Shown: positions 35,345-42,513 of the stretch, one piece after another
Numbering within the stretch: position 1 is the stretch's first letter
Layout: every line of letters starts with the position of its first letter
Assembly (NCBI RefSeq): GCF_014202505.1
Contig: NZ_JACHGW010000005.1
Span: forward strand, 248,001-312,000
DNA length: 64,000 bases
Reading direction: 5' to 3'
DNA from: Armatimonas rosea
GTDB lineage: Bacteria; Armatimonadota; Armatimonadia; Armatimonadales; Armatimonadaceae
The notes under the pieces: model-generated
Told to the model about the DNA's origin: nothing
The model's database searches: none
What the model saw: only the letters and a program-made list of their open reading frames with translations
Program-made: the position numbers and the translations under genes

Positions 35345-35447
35345 GAACAAGTCCTCAGGCTTAAGAGGGCGACGCGTCCCTTCGGACGCAGTAGATTCTC
35401 TTGGCTGCGAAGGCAGCCGTAGCCCTCTTAAGCCCGGAGACTTGTTC
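35345..35447. repeat. Cloverleaf-like palindromic repeat, copy 2
   Basis: Near-perfect 30-bp arms: the left arm (35345-35374) starts GAACAAGTC and contains GGCTTAAGAGGGCGACG; the right arm (35418-35447) reads back almost the same (27 of 30 positions). Two hairpins lie inside: GCGTCC-CTTC-GGACGC (35374-35389) and GGCTGC-GAAG-GCAGCC (35403-35418). It is located between two leftward genes. Confidence 0.75.
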
Positions 35448-35468
35448 TCTGGGAGCTGTTCTCATCGT

Positions 35469-36329
35469 CTACTTGCTGTGGACCCCGTGGGTGCGGGTCT
35501 TGATAGCGTAGAGTCCCTTGCTGGCGGTGATAAAGAGGGTCTTTCGGTCCTTGCCACCGAAGCTGACATTGGCGGTCCAGCCCTCGGGCACGGGGATGTT
35601 CTCGATCTGCTTGCCGGTTTTATCGAAGACCGTCACGCCCTTGCCCGTGAGATAGAGATTGCCCTCGCTATCGAGCGTCATGCCATCGGAGCCCAGTGAG
35701 CAGAAGAGCTTCTTATTGGCCAGCGAGCCATCTTTTTGAATCTGGTAGGAGTAGGTCTTGCCCGCCCCGATATCGGCGACATAGAGCGTCTTTCCGTCGG
35801 GCGTCCCTGTGATCCCGTTGGGCTGGGTGAGGTCGGTCGCGACGGCCCGGAGGGTCTTGTGGTCGGGGGCTAGGTAGTAGACATACTGTCCGGCGGGCTG
35901 CATCTTAGGATCGCGCTTCCAGTACGGCCGGGCATAGAGGGGATCGGTGAAGTAGAGGCCACCGGTTTTCTTGGGGTGCACCCAGACATCGTTGGGGCCA
36001 TTGAGTAGCTTCCCCGCCGGGTCGGTCAGCACCACAACCGTGACTTTCTTATCTTTTCCAATGCACCAGAGCTGGTTTAGGTCGTCGGCGCAGCTCCAGA
36101 GATTCCCGGCGGCATCGAAGTACATTCCATTGGAGCGTCCGCAGGGCTGCATAAAAGTCGAGAGCTTGCCGTCGGTGCTCCAGATAAGAATCCGGTCATT
36201 GGGCTGGTCGGTGAAGTAGACATTGCCCTGCGCATCGGCGGTCGGGCCTTCGGTAAACGAGAACTCTCCGGCCAGCTTCTCAAGAGCCGCACCGGGAGCA
36301 ATCACAGAGAGGATAGTTGTAGTACTCAT
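35469..36329 (-). CDS. SMP-30/gluconolactonase/LRE family beta-propeller
   Basis: 286 residues from the ATG at 36329 (TACACT 6 nt upstream); a reading to 36476 would cross the antitoxin promoter and is rejected. The segments FTEGPTADAQGNVYFTDQPN, RSNGMYFDAAGNLW, LLNGPNDVWVHPKKTGGLYF and QPNGITGTPDGKTLYVADI are the classic SMP-30 blades with the metal-binding Glu, Asn and Asp. Likely reaction is hydrolysis of a sugar lactone. No signal peptide. It diverges from the toxin-antitoxin pair with 55 bp between starts. Confidence 0.9.
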   Translation of the reverse strand: MSTTTILSVIAPGAALEKLAGEFSFTEGPTADAQGNVYFTDQPNDRILIWSTDGKLSTFMQPCGRSNGMYFDAAGNLWSCADDLNQLWCIGKDKKVTVVVLTDPAGKLLNGPNDVWVHPKKTGGLYFTDPLYARPYWKRDPKMQPAGQYVYYLAPDHKTLRAVATDLTQPNGITGTPDGKTLYVADIGAGKTYSYQIQKDGSLANKKLFCSLGSDGMTLDSEGNLYLTGKGVTVFDKTGKQIENIPVPEGWTANVSFGGKDRKTLFITASKGLYAIKTRTHGVHSK

Positions 36330-36357
36330 AGCCCTAGTGTACCTGAGTTTGACAAGT

Positions 36358-36384
36358 GTTATAACTAATGTTATAATTTTTGCT
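36358..36384 (+). promoter_or_regulatory. Promoter and putative autoregulatory operator of the toxin-antitoxin operon
   Basis: The 55-bp space before the antitoxin carries two copies of GTTATAA spaced 14 bp apart, each containing the palindrome TTATAA. The second includes the -10 TATAAT, 7 nt before the ATG at 36385. AbrB/MazE-type antitoxins usually bind such paired sites and repress their own operon. Confidence 0.55.
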
Positions 36385-36615
36385 ATGAAAGCAAAGATTA
36401 TTAGTGTGGGAAACTCGGCGGGGATTATCTTGCCTAAGGAAGTACTGGACTCAATGAAGGTGGAGAAGGGAGACACTCTCTATATTCGAGAAACAGTGAG
36501 TGGCTACGAAGTCTCCCCGTACGATCCTGACTTCGATGAGTATATGGAAGCAGCCCGTATTATCATGCGTGAGAACCGCGACGCACTCCGACGACTGGCA
36601 GGGCACGATGACTGA
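36385..36615 (+). CDS. AbrB/MazE-family antitoxin
   Basis: A 76-residue protein. MKAKIISVGNSAGIILPKEV is the swapped-hairpin SpoVT-AbrB DNA-binding fold, followed by VEKGDTLYI. The C-terminal DPDFDEYMEAARIIMRENRD is the toxin-neutralising tail. It overlaps the Doc gene by 8 bp. The start at 36385 is fixed by the fold; a reading from 36223 lies in the promoter region. Pairing an AbrB-type antitoxin with a Doc toxin is a known Phd/Doc-like variant. Confidence 0.9.
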   Translation: MKAKIISVGNSAGIILPKEVLDSMKVEKGDTLYIRETVSGYEVSPYDPDFDEYMEAARIIMRENRDALRRLAGHDD

Positions 36616-37000
36616 GCCCCGCTGGGTATCCCGGCGTTGGGTCTTGGCCGTTCATGATGAGCAACTTGCTGAGCATGGAGGGGGAGCAGGAGTACGTGAC
36701 GATGGGCTTTTAGAGTCGGCTCTTGCTCGTCCTCAGAACCTTTGGAGCTATGGTGAGCCTGCGCCTGATCTCGCAGCGCTTGCGGCGACCTATGCCTATG
36801 GTATCGCAAAGAACCACGCCTTTGTGGATGGAAACAAACGCACGGCGCTTGTGGTATCCTTTGGTTTCTTTTGGGTAAATGGCTATAAGATGACGACATC
36901 ACAGAGTGAAAATGCCGTTGTTTTTGAGCAGCTTGCGGCGGGAGAGCTTAGCGAAGAGGAGCTTGCAAATTGGTTTCGAAACCACTCGGAGCCGAGGTGA
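36608..37000 (+). CDS. doc: Doc-family (death on curing, Fic fold) toxin
   Basis: A 130-residue Fic-fold protein with the Doc-type active site HAFVDGNKRTA near residues 71-81. Doc enzymes phosphorylate elongation factor EF-Tu and stop translation. All motif residues (His, Phe, Asp, Gly, Asn, Lys, Arg) are present, so the toxin should be active. The start ATG at 36608 overlaps the antitoxin stop region. It ends 2 bp before nadC, joining the toxin operon to a housekeeping gene run. Confidence 0.9.
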   Translation: MTEPRWVSRRWVLAVHDEQLAEHGGGAGVRDDGLLESALARPQNLWSYGEPAPDLAALAATYAYGIAKNHAFVDGNKRTALVVSFGFFWVNGYKMTTSQSENAVVFEQLAAGELSEEELANWFRNHSEPR

Positions 37001-37002
37001 AA

Positions 37003-37845
37003 ATGAAATTACTACCCATTCAGTACGAAGAGACTGTCCGCGCGGCCCTGATCGAGGATATCGGGGCGGGGGATGTGACGACACTGCTCTCGGTGCCGGC
37101 GGAGAATCGCGCCCGTGGCGTCTTCTTGGTGAAGGCGGAGGGCGTGCTCTGTGGGCTGGAGGTCGCGGCGTGTGCGTTTCGGCTGGTCGATCCCGCCATT
37201 GAGTTTACGCCCCTGGTCGTCGACGGCACGCGGGTGAGCTACGGCGATATTGTTGCCAAGCTCTCCGGTCCGGCGCAGAGCCTGCTCACGGGCGAGCGGG
37301 TGGCGCTGAATTTTTCCCAGCGGCTCTCGGGGACGGCAAGTCTGACCCGGCGCTTTGTGGACGCCGTGGCGGGGACCAAGGCGCGGATTGTCGATACGCG
37401 CAAGACCACACCGGGGCTGCGGACACTCGAAAAATACGCGGTGCGCTGTGGCGGCGGGCACAACCATCGGTATGGGCTGGGCGACGGCGTGCTCATCAAG
37501 GACAACCACCTCGCGGCGGGCGGTGGGGTTGCGGCGTGTGTGGCGCGGGCGCGGGAGCACGCGCCGCATCCGCTACGCATCGAGGTCGAGTGCAAGACCC
37601 TGGCGCAGGTGGACGAGGCCGTGGCGGCGGGGGCGGATATTCTCTTGCTCGACAACATGAGCAATGAGCAGCTCCGCGTGGCCGTGGAAAAGATCGCGGG
37701 GCGTGCGCTGGCCGAGGCATCGGGTGGGGTGAATCTTGCGACCGTGCGCGGGATCGCGGAGACCGGGGTCGATATTATCTCGGTGGGGGCCTTGACCCAC
37801 TCGGCGGCGGCGCTGGATATCTCGCTGGACTTCGACGAGTCGTGA
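37003..37845 (+). CDS. nadC: Nicotinate-nucleotide pyrophosphorylase (quinolinate phosphoribosyltransferase)
   Basis: 280 residues. It converts quinolinate and PRPP to nicotinate mononucleotide in de novo NAD synthesis. Family blocks are EDIGAGDVTT, LSGTASLTRRFVDAV, IVDTRKTTPGLRTLEKYAVRC GGGHNHR, DGVLIKDNHL, IEVECKTLAQ, DILLLDNMS and ISVGALTHS. GAGGTG serves the ATG at 37003. It overlaps birA (GTGA). No promoter is visible between it and the toxin gene. Confidence 0.95.
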   Translation: MKLLPIQYEETVRAALIEDIGAGDVTTLLSVPAENRARGVFLVKAEGVLCGLEVAACAFRLVDPAIEFTPLVVDGTRVSYGDIVAKLSGPAQSLLTGERVALNFSQRLSGTASLTRRFVDAVAGTKARIVDTRKTTPGLRTLEKYAVRCGGGHNHRYGLGDGVLIKDNHLAAGGGVAACVARAREHAPHPLRIEVECKTLAQVDEAVAAGADILLLDNMSNEQLRVAVEKIAGRALAEASGGVNLATVRGIAETGVDIISVGALTHSAAALDISLDFDES

Positions 37846-38582
37846 GATTTGGGGGAACATGGCTGGCGTGTGGGAGTGTCCTCTCGACCATGGATGTCGC
37901 GCGGGAGCACCTCGCTAAGTCCGGTGAGTACGGCGCGGTGGTCCAGGCACAGGCACAGACCGCCGGGCGTGGACGGCAGGGGAAGGCGTGGTTCACCCCG
38001 CCGGAGGGAACTCAGGTCAGCATGACCGTGATCGGCCACCCGGTTGCGCTGCGGGATGCCTGGCGGCTGGCGCCCATGGCCGGTGTCGCGGTGGTGGAGG
38101 GGATCGAGGCGTGCCTCCCCGAGTGTGGGCTCCGGGTGCGGTTTCCCAACGACGTGCTTCTTAGTGGGCGAAAGCTGGCGGGAGTGCTGATCGAGACCAT
38201 GAGTGTCCCGGGAGAGCCCGAGCTCTGCACGCCGCTGATTGGCATCGGGGTCAATGTCAATGTGCCAGCCAGTGCGTTTCCTCTGGAGCTACAGACCCAG
38301 GCGACCTCGCTGCGCCGCGAGCTGGAGCGGGAGATCACCGAGCCGATCGCCGAGCAGGTTGTCCAGGCGCTGGGACGGCTCTGGGAGCTGCCGGCCGAGG
38401 ACTGGCTGGCACGCTGGCACGGACTGCTTGCTCCCCAGGCGACACGGGTCTTTGTTCTGGAGGGGCGTGCGCAGCGGTGTCGGGTGGTGCTGCTCGGTGC
38501 CGATGGGAAGCTCGTGGTGGAGACCGAGGAAGGGGAGCTGAGAGCGATCTCCGCCGCGCAGGTGATCCTGGGTGAGGAGTGA
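37842..38582 (+). CDS. birA: Biotin--[acetyl-CoA-carboxylase] ligase, catalytic type without HTH
   Basis: A 246-residue enzyme starting at GTG 37842. QTAGRGRQGKAWFTPPEGTQ is the biotinyl-AMP loop, RFPNDVLLSGRKLAGVLIE holds the catalytic Lys, and GIGVNVN follows. A short C-terminal SH3-like domain completes it. It lacks the N-terminal winged helix of bifunctional BirA, so it does not act as a repressor. It attaches biotin to carboxylase carrier protein. Confidence 0.93.
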   Translation: MRFGGTWLACGSVLSTMDVAREHLAKSGEYGAVVQAQAQTAGRGRQGKAWFTPPEGTQVSMTVIGHPVALRDAWRLAPMAGVAVVEGIEACLPECGLRVRFPNDVLLSGRKLAGVLIETMSVPGEPELCTPLIGIGVNVNVPASAFPLELQTQATSLRRELEREITEPIAEQVVQALGRLWELPAEDWLARWHGLLAPQATRVFVLEGRAQRCRVVLLGADGKLVVETEEGELRAISAAQVILGEE

Positions 38583-39372
38583 CCTGCTTGTCACGACCAG
38601 CCACAAGCCCGATGCGCTCCTCTGGGCACGGGCGGAGGCCTACGCGACCCAGCTCGCCTGTCCGCTCGCGAGCCGGCATGCGGAGGGAATGCCCGTGGTC
38701 TTTGGGCGCTACCCCGATGCCCAGCGCGCGCTGATTGTCCAGAGCCACCGCCTGCTCCTGGTGGATCGCGCGGGCACGCAGTTCTTCTTTCACCCTAACC
38801 TCGGGGCGATGCGCCTGCGCAATATCCTCCGCGGCCAGCCGGACTATCTCTTGGAGGCGATGCAGCTACAGCCGGGCGACTCGGTGCTGGACTGTACCCT
38901 GGGCTACGCCGGCGAGGCATCGCTGTGTGCCCATGTGGTGGGCGACGCGGGGGAGGTGCATGGGATCGAGGGCAACCCGGAGGTAGGGCTGGTCGTGCGG
39001 GAGGGGCTCCAGGTCTTTGTCACCGATAAGGCCCTGCTCAACGCGGCGATGCGCCGGGTCCGTGTCGTGCACCTGGGGCACCACCTGGAGTTTCTGCGCA
39101 CCTGCCCGGATAAGCGCTACGATATTGTCTACTTCGATCCCTTCTTCGATGTCCCGGTCGATACGGAGGAGACCCTGGTGCCGCTCAAGGCCTTTGGGGA
39201 GCACGCTCCCCTCACCGCCGAGGCCCTGACACAGGCACGGCGTATCGCGCGGCGGCGGGTGGTGGTCAAGACCGCCCGCTGGTCCGAGCAGCTTGCTGAG
39301 TTTGGGATCACGGAGCTGGTAGGAGGCAAGTCCGGGCGGGTGGTCTACGGTGTCCTCCCGGTGGCGGTGTGA
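38572..39372 (+). CDS. Class I SAM-dependent methyltransferase, RsmJ/SAM_MT_4-like
   Basis: A 266-residue protein starting at GTG 38572 inside the end of birA. Motif I is VLDCTLGYAGEASLCAHVVG, followed by the acidic EGNPEVGLVV position and the catalytic YFDPFFDVPV. This pattern is close to the RsmJ (16S rRNA guanine-N2) family and its Bacillus relatives. Substrate here is not certain. The N-terminal ~70 residues (SHKPDALLWARAEAYATQL) are a helical extension. Confidence 0.72.
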   Translation: MRSDLLVTTSHKPDALLWARAEAYATQLACPLASRHAEGMPVVFGRYPDAQRALIVQSHRLLLVDRAGTQFFFHPNLGAMRLRNILRGQPDYLLEAMQLQPGDSVLDCTLGYAGEASLCAHVVGDAGEVHGIEGNPEVGLVVREGLQVFVTDKALLNAAMRRVRVVHLGHHLEFLRTCPDKRYDIVYFDPFFDVPVDTEETLVPLKAFGEHAPLTAEALTQARRIARRRVVVKTARWSEQLAEFGITELVGGKSGRVVYGVLPVAV

Positions 39373-39998
39373 GAAATACGTGCGACCCCGACGGCTGGCG
39401 CTTGTCTCAAGAAAGCGTGAGATACGCCGCCCCTCTGCTCTGCCTGCTTCCCTTGCTTTCCGTGGGGTGTGGGCCGCGTCCGGGAGGCACTCCGACCCCC
39501 AAGCCTCTGGCGACCCCAAAGCCAGCCCCCAGCCCGCTGTCCGTGACCGGGGAGCTCACGCAGAACCGGACGGTCCTCTCCGATGGTAAGGGCAGGCGAG
39601 TTCTGGAGCTGACCGGCGGGCGCTTCGAGCTCGCACCGGGCGCGGCCCAGGCCACCCTGCGAGGGACCCACGCGACGGTCTACCGCGCCGGGCTACCGTC
39701 GCTGGCCATCGCGGCCAAGGAGATCAGGGTCGAGCGAGTGAGCCACAAGCTCACCGCGCAGGGAGGGGTCTCCGCGGAGGCCGCCGACGGTCGCAAGGTG
39801 CGCTGTGATACCCTGACCTGGGTTGCGGGAGAAAACCTCGCCGCGAGCCTGAAAAGCAAAGCCAAGAGCTGGCGCGACGAGCTAGGCGTTGTTACTGGGG
39901 CGGGAAATGTCGCGTTTACGTCGGGGGCGGGCATGGCAGTCTATGGCTCGCGGCTAACCACCGATACCCTCCTGGGAACCTTTCAACTAGAACCATGA
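39369..39998 (+). CDS. LptC-like lipoprotein of the LPS export system
   Basis: About 209 residues. A signal peptide and lipobox-like LLSVGC precede a Pro-rich tether (GTPTPKPLATPKPAP), then a beta-rich OstA-like region (LTGGRFEL, KEIRVERVSHKLTAQGG, VRCDTLTW). Position directly before LptA- and LptB-like genes suggests it is the LptC counterpart, though anchored by lipid rather than a helix. Start is ambiguous: GTG 39369 overlaps the upstream stop (GTGA) while GTG 39417 gives a tidier signal peptide. Confidence 0.65.
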   Translation: MRNTCDPDGWRLSQESVRYAAPLLCLLPLLSVGCGPRPGGTPTPKPLATPKPAPSPLSVTGELTQNRTVLSDGKGRRVLELTGGRFELAPGAAQATLRGTHATVYRAGLPSLAIAAKEIRVERVSHKLTAQGGVSAEAADGRKVRCDTLTWVAGENLAASLKSKAKSWRDELGVVTGAGNVAFTSGAGMAVYGSRLTTDTLLGTFQLEP

Positions 39999-40636
39999 AA
40001 ACTCGTCTACTCGCACTACTCTTTACGTCCCTGGCCGTGAGCGCACTGGCTCAGCAAGCCGGAGTGATCCAGCTTGAGGGCTATGAGATCGACTTTTCCC
40101 AGGGAACCTTCCAGGGCAATTTTCGCCCGTCGGGGAAGCTGAGCATCACCTACGTGGGGCGCAGTGGCCCCGCCCACGTGGTGGGTCAGGAGAGCGGGAC
40201 AAAGCGCCTCTCGGGGAGCAAGGTGCGCTCGATCCGGCGAGAGTTTAGTGCGCGAAGTATTGTCATCCACGCCCAAGAGGTCACGCGAGGCAAGCAGAAG
40301 GTCACCGAGCTCAAAGACGCGATCGCCAAGAACGAGGTCATGGTGCTCGTGGAGCAAGTCAACACCGACGGCCAAAAGTCGACGCTCAAGGTGCGTTGCG
40401 ACCAGGCGGTCTTTACGGCGGGGGCCAAGCCCAAGACCGGGCGTGTCGAGTTCTCGGGCAATGCCAAGGTCTGGGCCTATGGGATGAGCTTTTTGCAAGA
40501 TGGCGAGCTCAATACCACAGGCGGCTGGATCGACCTGGGCGACCCGGATGACCTCGAGAACAAGCCTCTGAACTTTAGCCTGGAGGGGCTCAGCGGGGCG
40601 GTAAAGGTGCGCGAGACCGAGGGCAAGAAGAAGTGA
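39995..40636 (+). CDS. LptA/OstA-like periplasmic protein
   Basis: A 213-residue protein with a signal peptide (MKTRLLALLFTSLAVSALAQ). The remainder is beta-rich with repeated strands (KLSITYVGRSGPAHVVG, RSIVIHAQEVTRGKQKV, LKVRCDQAVFTAG, GRVEFSGNAKVWAYG), consistent with the OstA/LptA jelly roll that bridges the periplasm for LPS. It overlaps the LptC-like gene (ATGA) and is coupled to the LptB gene (TGATG). The assignment rests partly on context. Confidence 0.72.
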   Translation: MKTRLLALLFTSLAVSALAQQAGVIQLEGYEIDFSQGTFQGNFRPSGKLSITYVGRSGPAHVVGQESGTKRLSGSKVRSIRREFSARSIVIHAQEVTRGKQKVTELKDAIAKNEVMVLVEQVNTDGQKSTLKVRCDQAVFTAGAKPKTGRVEFSGNAKVWAYGMSFLQDGELNTTGGWIDLGDPDDLENKPLNFSLEGLSGAVKVRETEGKKK

Positions 40637-41370
40637 TGAGCCCGGTGACGCGTCGCATTGAGGTGACCGAGCTCGCCAAGGTCTACCGGAAGCGCCGGGT
40701 GGTCGATGGGGTCTCGCTCAGCTTCGAGCAGGGGGAGATCGTCGGGCTGCTCGGGCCAAACGGCGCGGGCAAGTCCACGACCTTCTACATGATTGTCGGG
40801 CTGATCCGCCCGGATAGCGGCAAGGTCCTGCTGGATGGCACTGAGGTCACCCGGATGCCCATGTACCAGCGCGCCCGACGGGGGATTGGCTACCTGGCGC
40901 AAGAGGCGAGTGTCTTTCGCAAGCTCACGGTGCGCGAGAACGTGCTCTTGGTGCTTGAGATGACGGGCTTCCCGCGCAAAGACCGTGCCGCCCGCGCCGA
41001 CCAGCTCATGGAGGATCTCAAGATCACCCACCGTGCCAGCGCCCGCGGTGCCGAGCTCTCGGGCGGGGAGCGTCGCCGTGTCGAGATCGCCCGAGCCTTG
41101 GCCGCGAATCCCTCGTTCTTGCTCCTCGACGAGCCCTTTGCGGGGATCGACCCGCGGGCAATCGACGATATCCAAGAGATGGTCCAGGAGCTGAAAAACC
41201 GTGGGCTTGGCGTCCTCATCACGGATCACAACGCCGCCGCTACCCTCAACCTCACCGACCGTACCTACGTAATTGTCGATGGGAAGGTGGTCTTCGAGGG
41301 CACGCGCGACCAAGTGGCGCAGAACGAGGATGTCCGGCGCTTCTATCTGGGGGAGAACTTCAAGCTGTGA
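40636..41370 (+). CDS. lptB: LPS export ABC transporter ATP-binding protein LptB
   Basis: A 244-residue ATPase. Walker A is GPNGAGKST near residue 42, the Q-loop is YLAQEASVFRKLTV, the signature is LSGGERRR, Walker B is FLLLDEPFAGIDP and the switch His is in ITDHNA. RKLTVRENVLLVLEMTG is typical of LptB specifically. It energises extraction of LPS or a related lipid from the inner membrane. I take the ATG at 40636 (TGATG) over the GTG at 40633. Confidence 0.93.
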   Translation: MSPVTRRIEVTELAKVYRKRRVVDGVSLSFEQGEIVGLLGPNGAGKSTTFYMIVGLIRPDSGKVLLDGTEVTRMPMYQRARRGIGYLAQEASVFRKLTVRENVLLVLEMTGFPRKDRAARADQLMEDLKITHRASARGAELSGGERRRVEIARALAANPSFLLLDEPFAGIDPRAIDDIQEMVQELKNRGLGVLITDHNAAATLNLTDRTYVIVDGKVVFEGTRDQVAQNEDVRRFYLGENFKL

Positions 41371-42506
41371 CCCGCACGGACCGCATCGTCCTCCTAGAGA
41401 TCGTCGGGCCGTTTTTTGGCTCGGTGCTTCTCTTTACCAGCCTCTTTTTGGCGGCGGGGGAGCTGCAGAAGCTGGCGGAGTTTGCGCAAAAAGGGGTCCC
41501 GGTCACCGAGCTGCTCACGATGGTGGCCTACACCATGCCCTATGTCCTGGCCTACACGATTCCCATGGCCATGCTCCTGGCGACCCTGCTCGGCTTCGGG
41601 CGGCTCTCAGGGGACTCGGAGATTGTCGCGCTGTTTGCCTCGGGGACCAGCTTTCCGCGCATCATGGTGCCCGTGATTGGCTTCGCGCTAGCCATCGCCC
41701 TGCCCATTATCGTGGTCAACCAGAGCATGATCCCGATCGCCAACCAGCGCCGGGAGGAGATGGCCCGCAGTGTCCGCCAGCGTGGCTCCACTGCCGCCGC
41801 GACCAGCGACGCCTTCACGCTCGTGGTCAACGGTGCCCAGCAGGACCAGCGCTACCTGGTGCGCTCCGAGGGCGGGGTGCACTTTGGCAAAGACGGTACC
41901 GCGTTTCTGGACCGCGTGGGGATTCTCATCTTTGAGCACGGCCTCGCCGTCAAGGCCGTGGGAGCGGCGCGGGCGGAGTGGAAGCTGGGAACCAACACCT
42001 GGACCCTGGTCGATGAGAAGCAGAGCCCCCTCTGGATGGCCGACAGCGCTACCCTGCTTGTCAATACCAGCAAGAGTGTCGCCTTTCGCGAGGTGACCCT
42101 GGGCAAGCCTAAAGACCTCTCTACTCTTGCGCCCAAGGTGACAGAAGTTACCAGCGCGGAGCTACCGACCAGGGCGCGGGTGCTTCGGGAGAACGGGGAC
42201 CTGCCTGGAGCACGCGAGGCGGAGATCGAGCAACAGGGGCGCATCTCGTTTCCCCTCGCCGCGCTGGTCTTTGCGATGGTGGGCGCGCCGCTGGGCGTGC
42301 AGAGGACACGCTCGGGGAAGGGGATGGGGTTTGGGTTCTCGGTGCTGATTACCTTTGTGTACTGGACAACGGTGCAGATCTTCCAGGCAGTGGGCAAGGG
42401 CGGAGGGCTTCCTCCCGTGGCGGCCTGCGAGATTCCCAATGTGCTGGGGATTGTCGCGGGAATCTGGTTGATCTGGCGTGTGGCGCAAAAGGGCGCGGTA
42501 AACTAA
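41367..42506 (+). CDS. LptF/LptG (YjgP/YjgQ) family permease
   Basis: A 379-residue inner-membrane protein. Three helices at each end (about 10-110 and 300-375) flank a periplasmic beta-jellyroll, the LptF/G architecture. GPFFGSVLLFTSLFLAAGEL and FPLAALVFAMVGAPLG are diagnostic, the latter being the family block near the C-terminus. Only one permease gene is present here, whereas E. coli-type systems need LptF plus LptG. It starts at GTG overlapping the LptB stop. Confidence 0.9.
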   Translation: MTRTDRIVLLEIVGPFFGSVLLFTSLFLAAGELQKLAEFAQKGVPVTELLTMVAYTMPYVLAYTIPMAMLLATLLGFGRLSGDSEIVALFASGTSFPRIMVPVIGFALAIALPIIVVNQSMIPIANQRREEMARSVRQRGSTAAATSDAFTLVVNGAQQDQRYLVRSEGGVHFGKDGTAFLDRVGILIFEHGLAVKAVGAARAEWKLGTNTWTLVDEKQSPLWMADSATLLVNTSKSVAFREVTLGKPKDLSTLAPKVTEVTSAELPTRARVLRENGDLPGAREAEIEQQGRISFPLAALVFAMVGAPLGVQRTRSGKGMGFGFSVLITFVYWTTVQIFQAVGKGGGLPPVAACEIPNVLGIVAGIWLIWRVAQKGAVN

Positions 42507-42513
42507 GGATACT

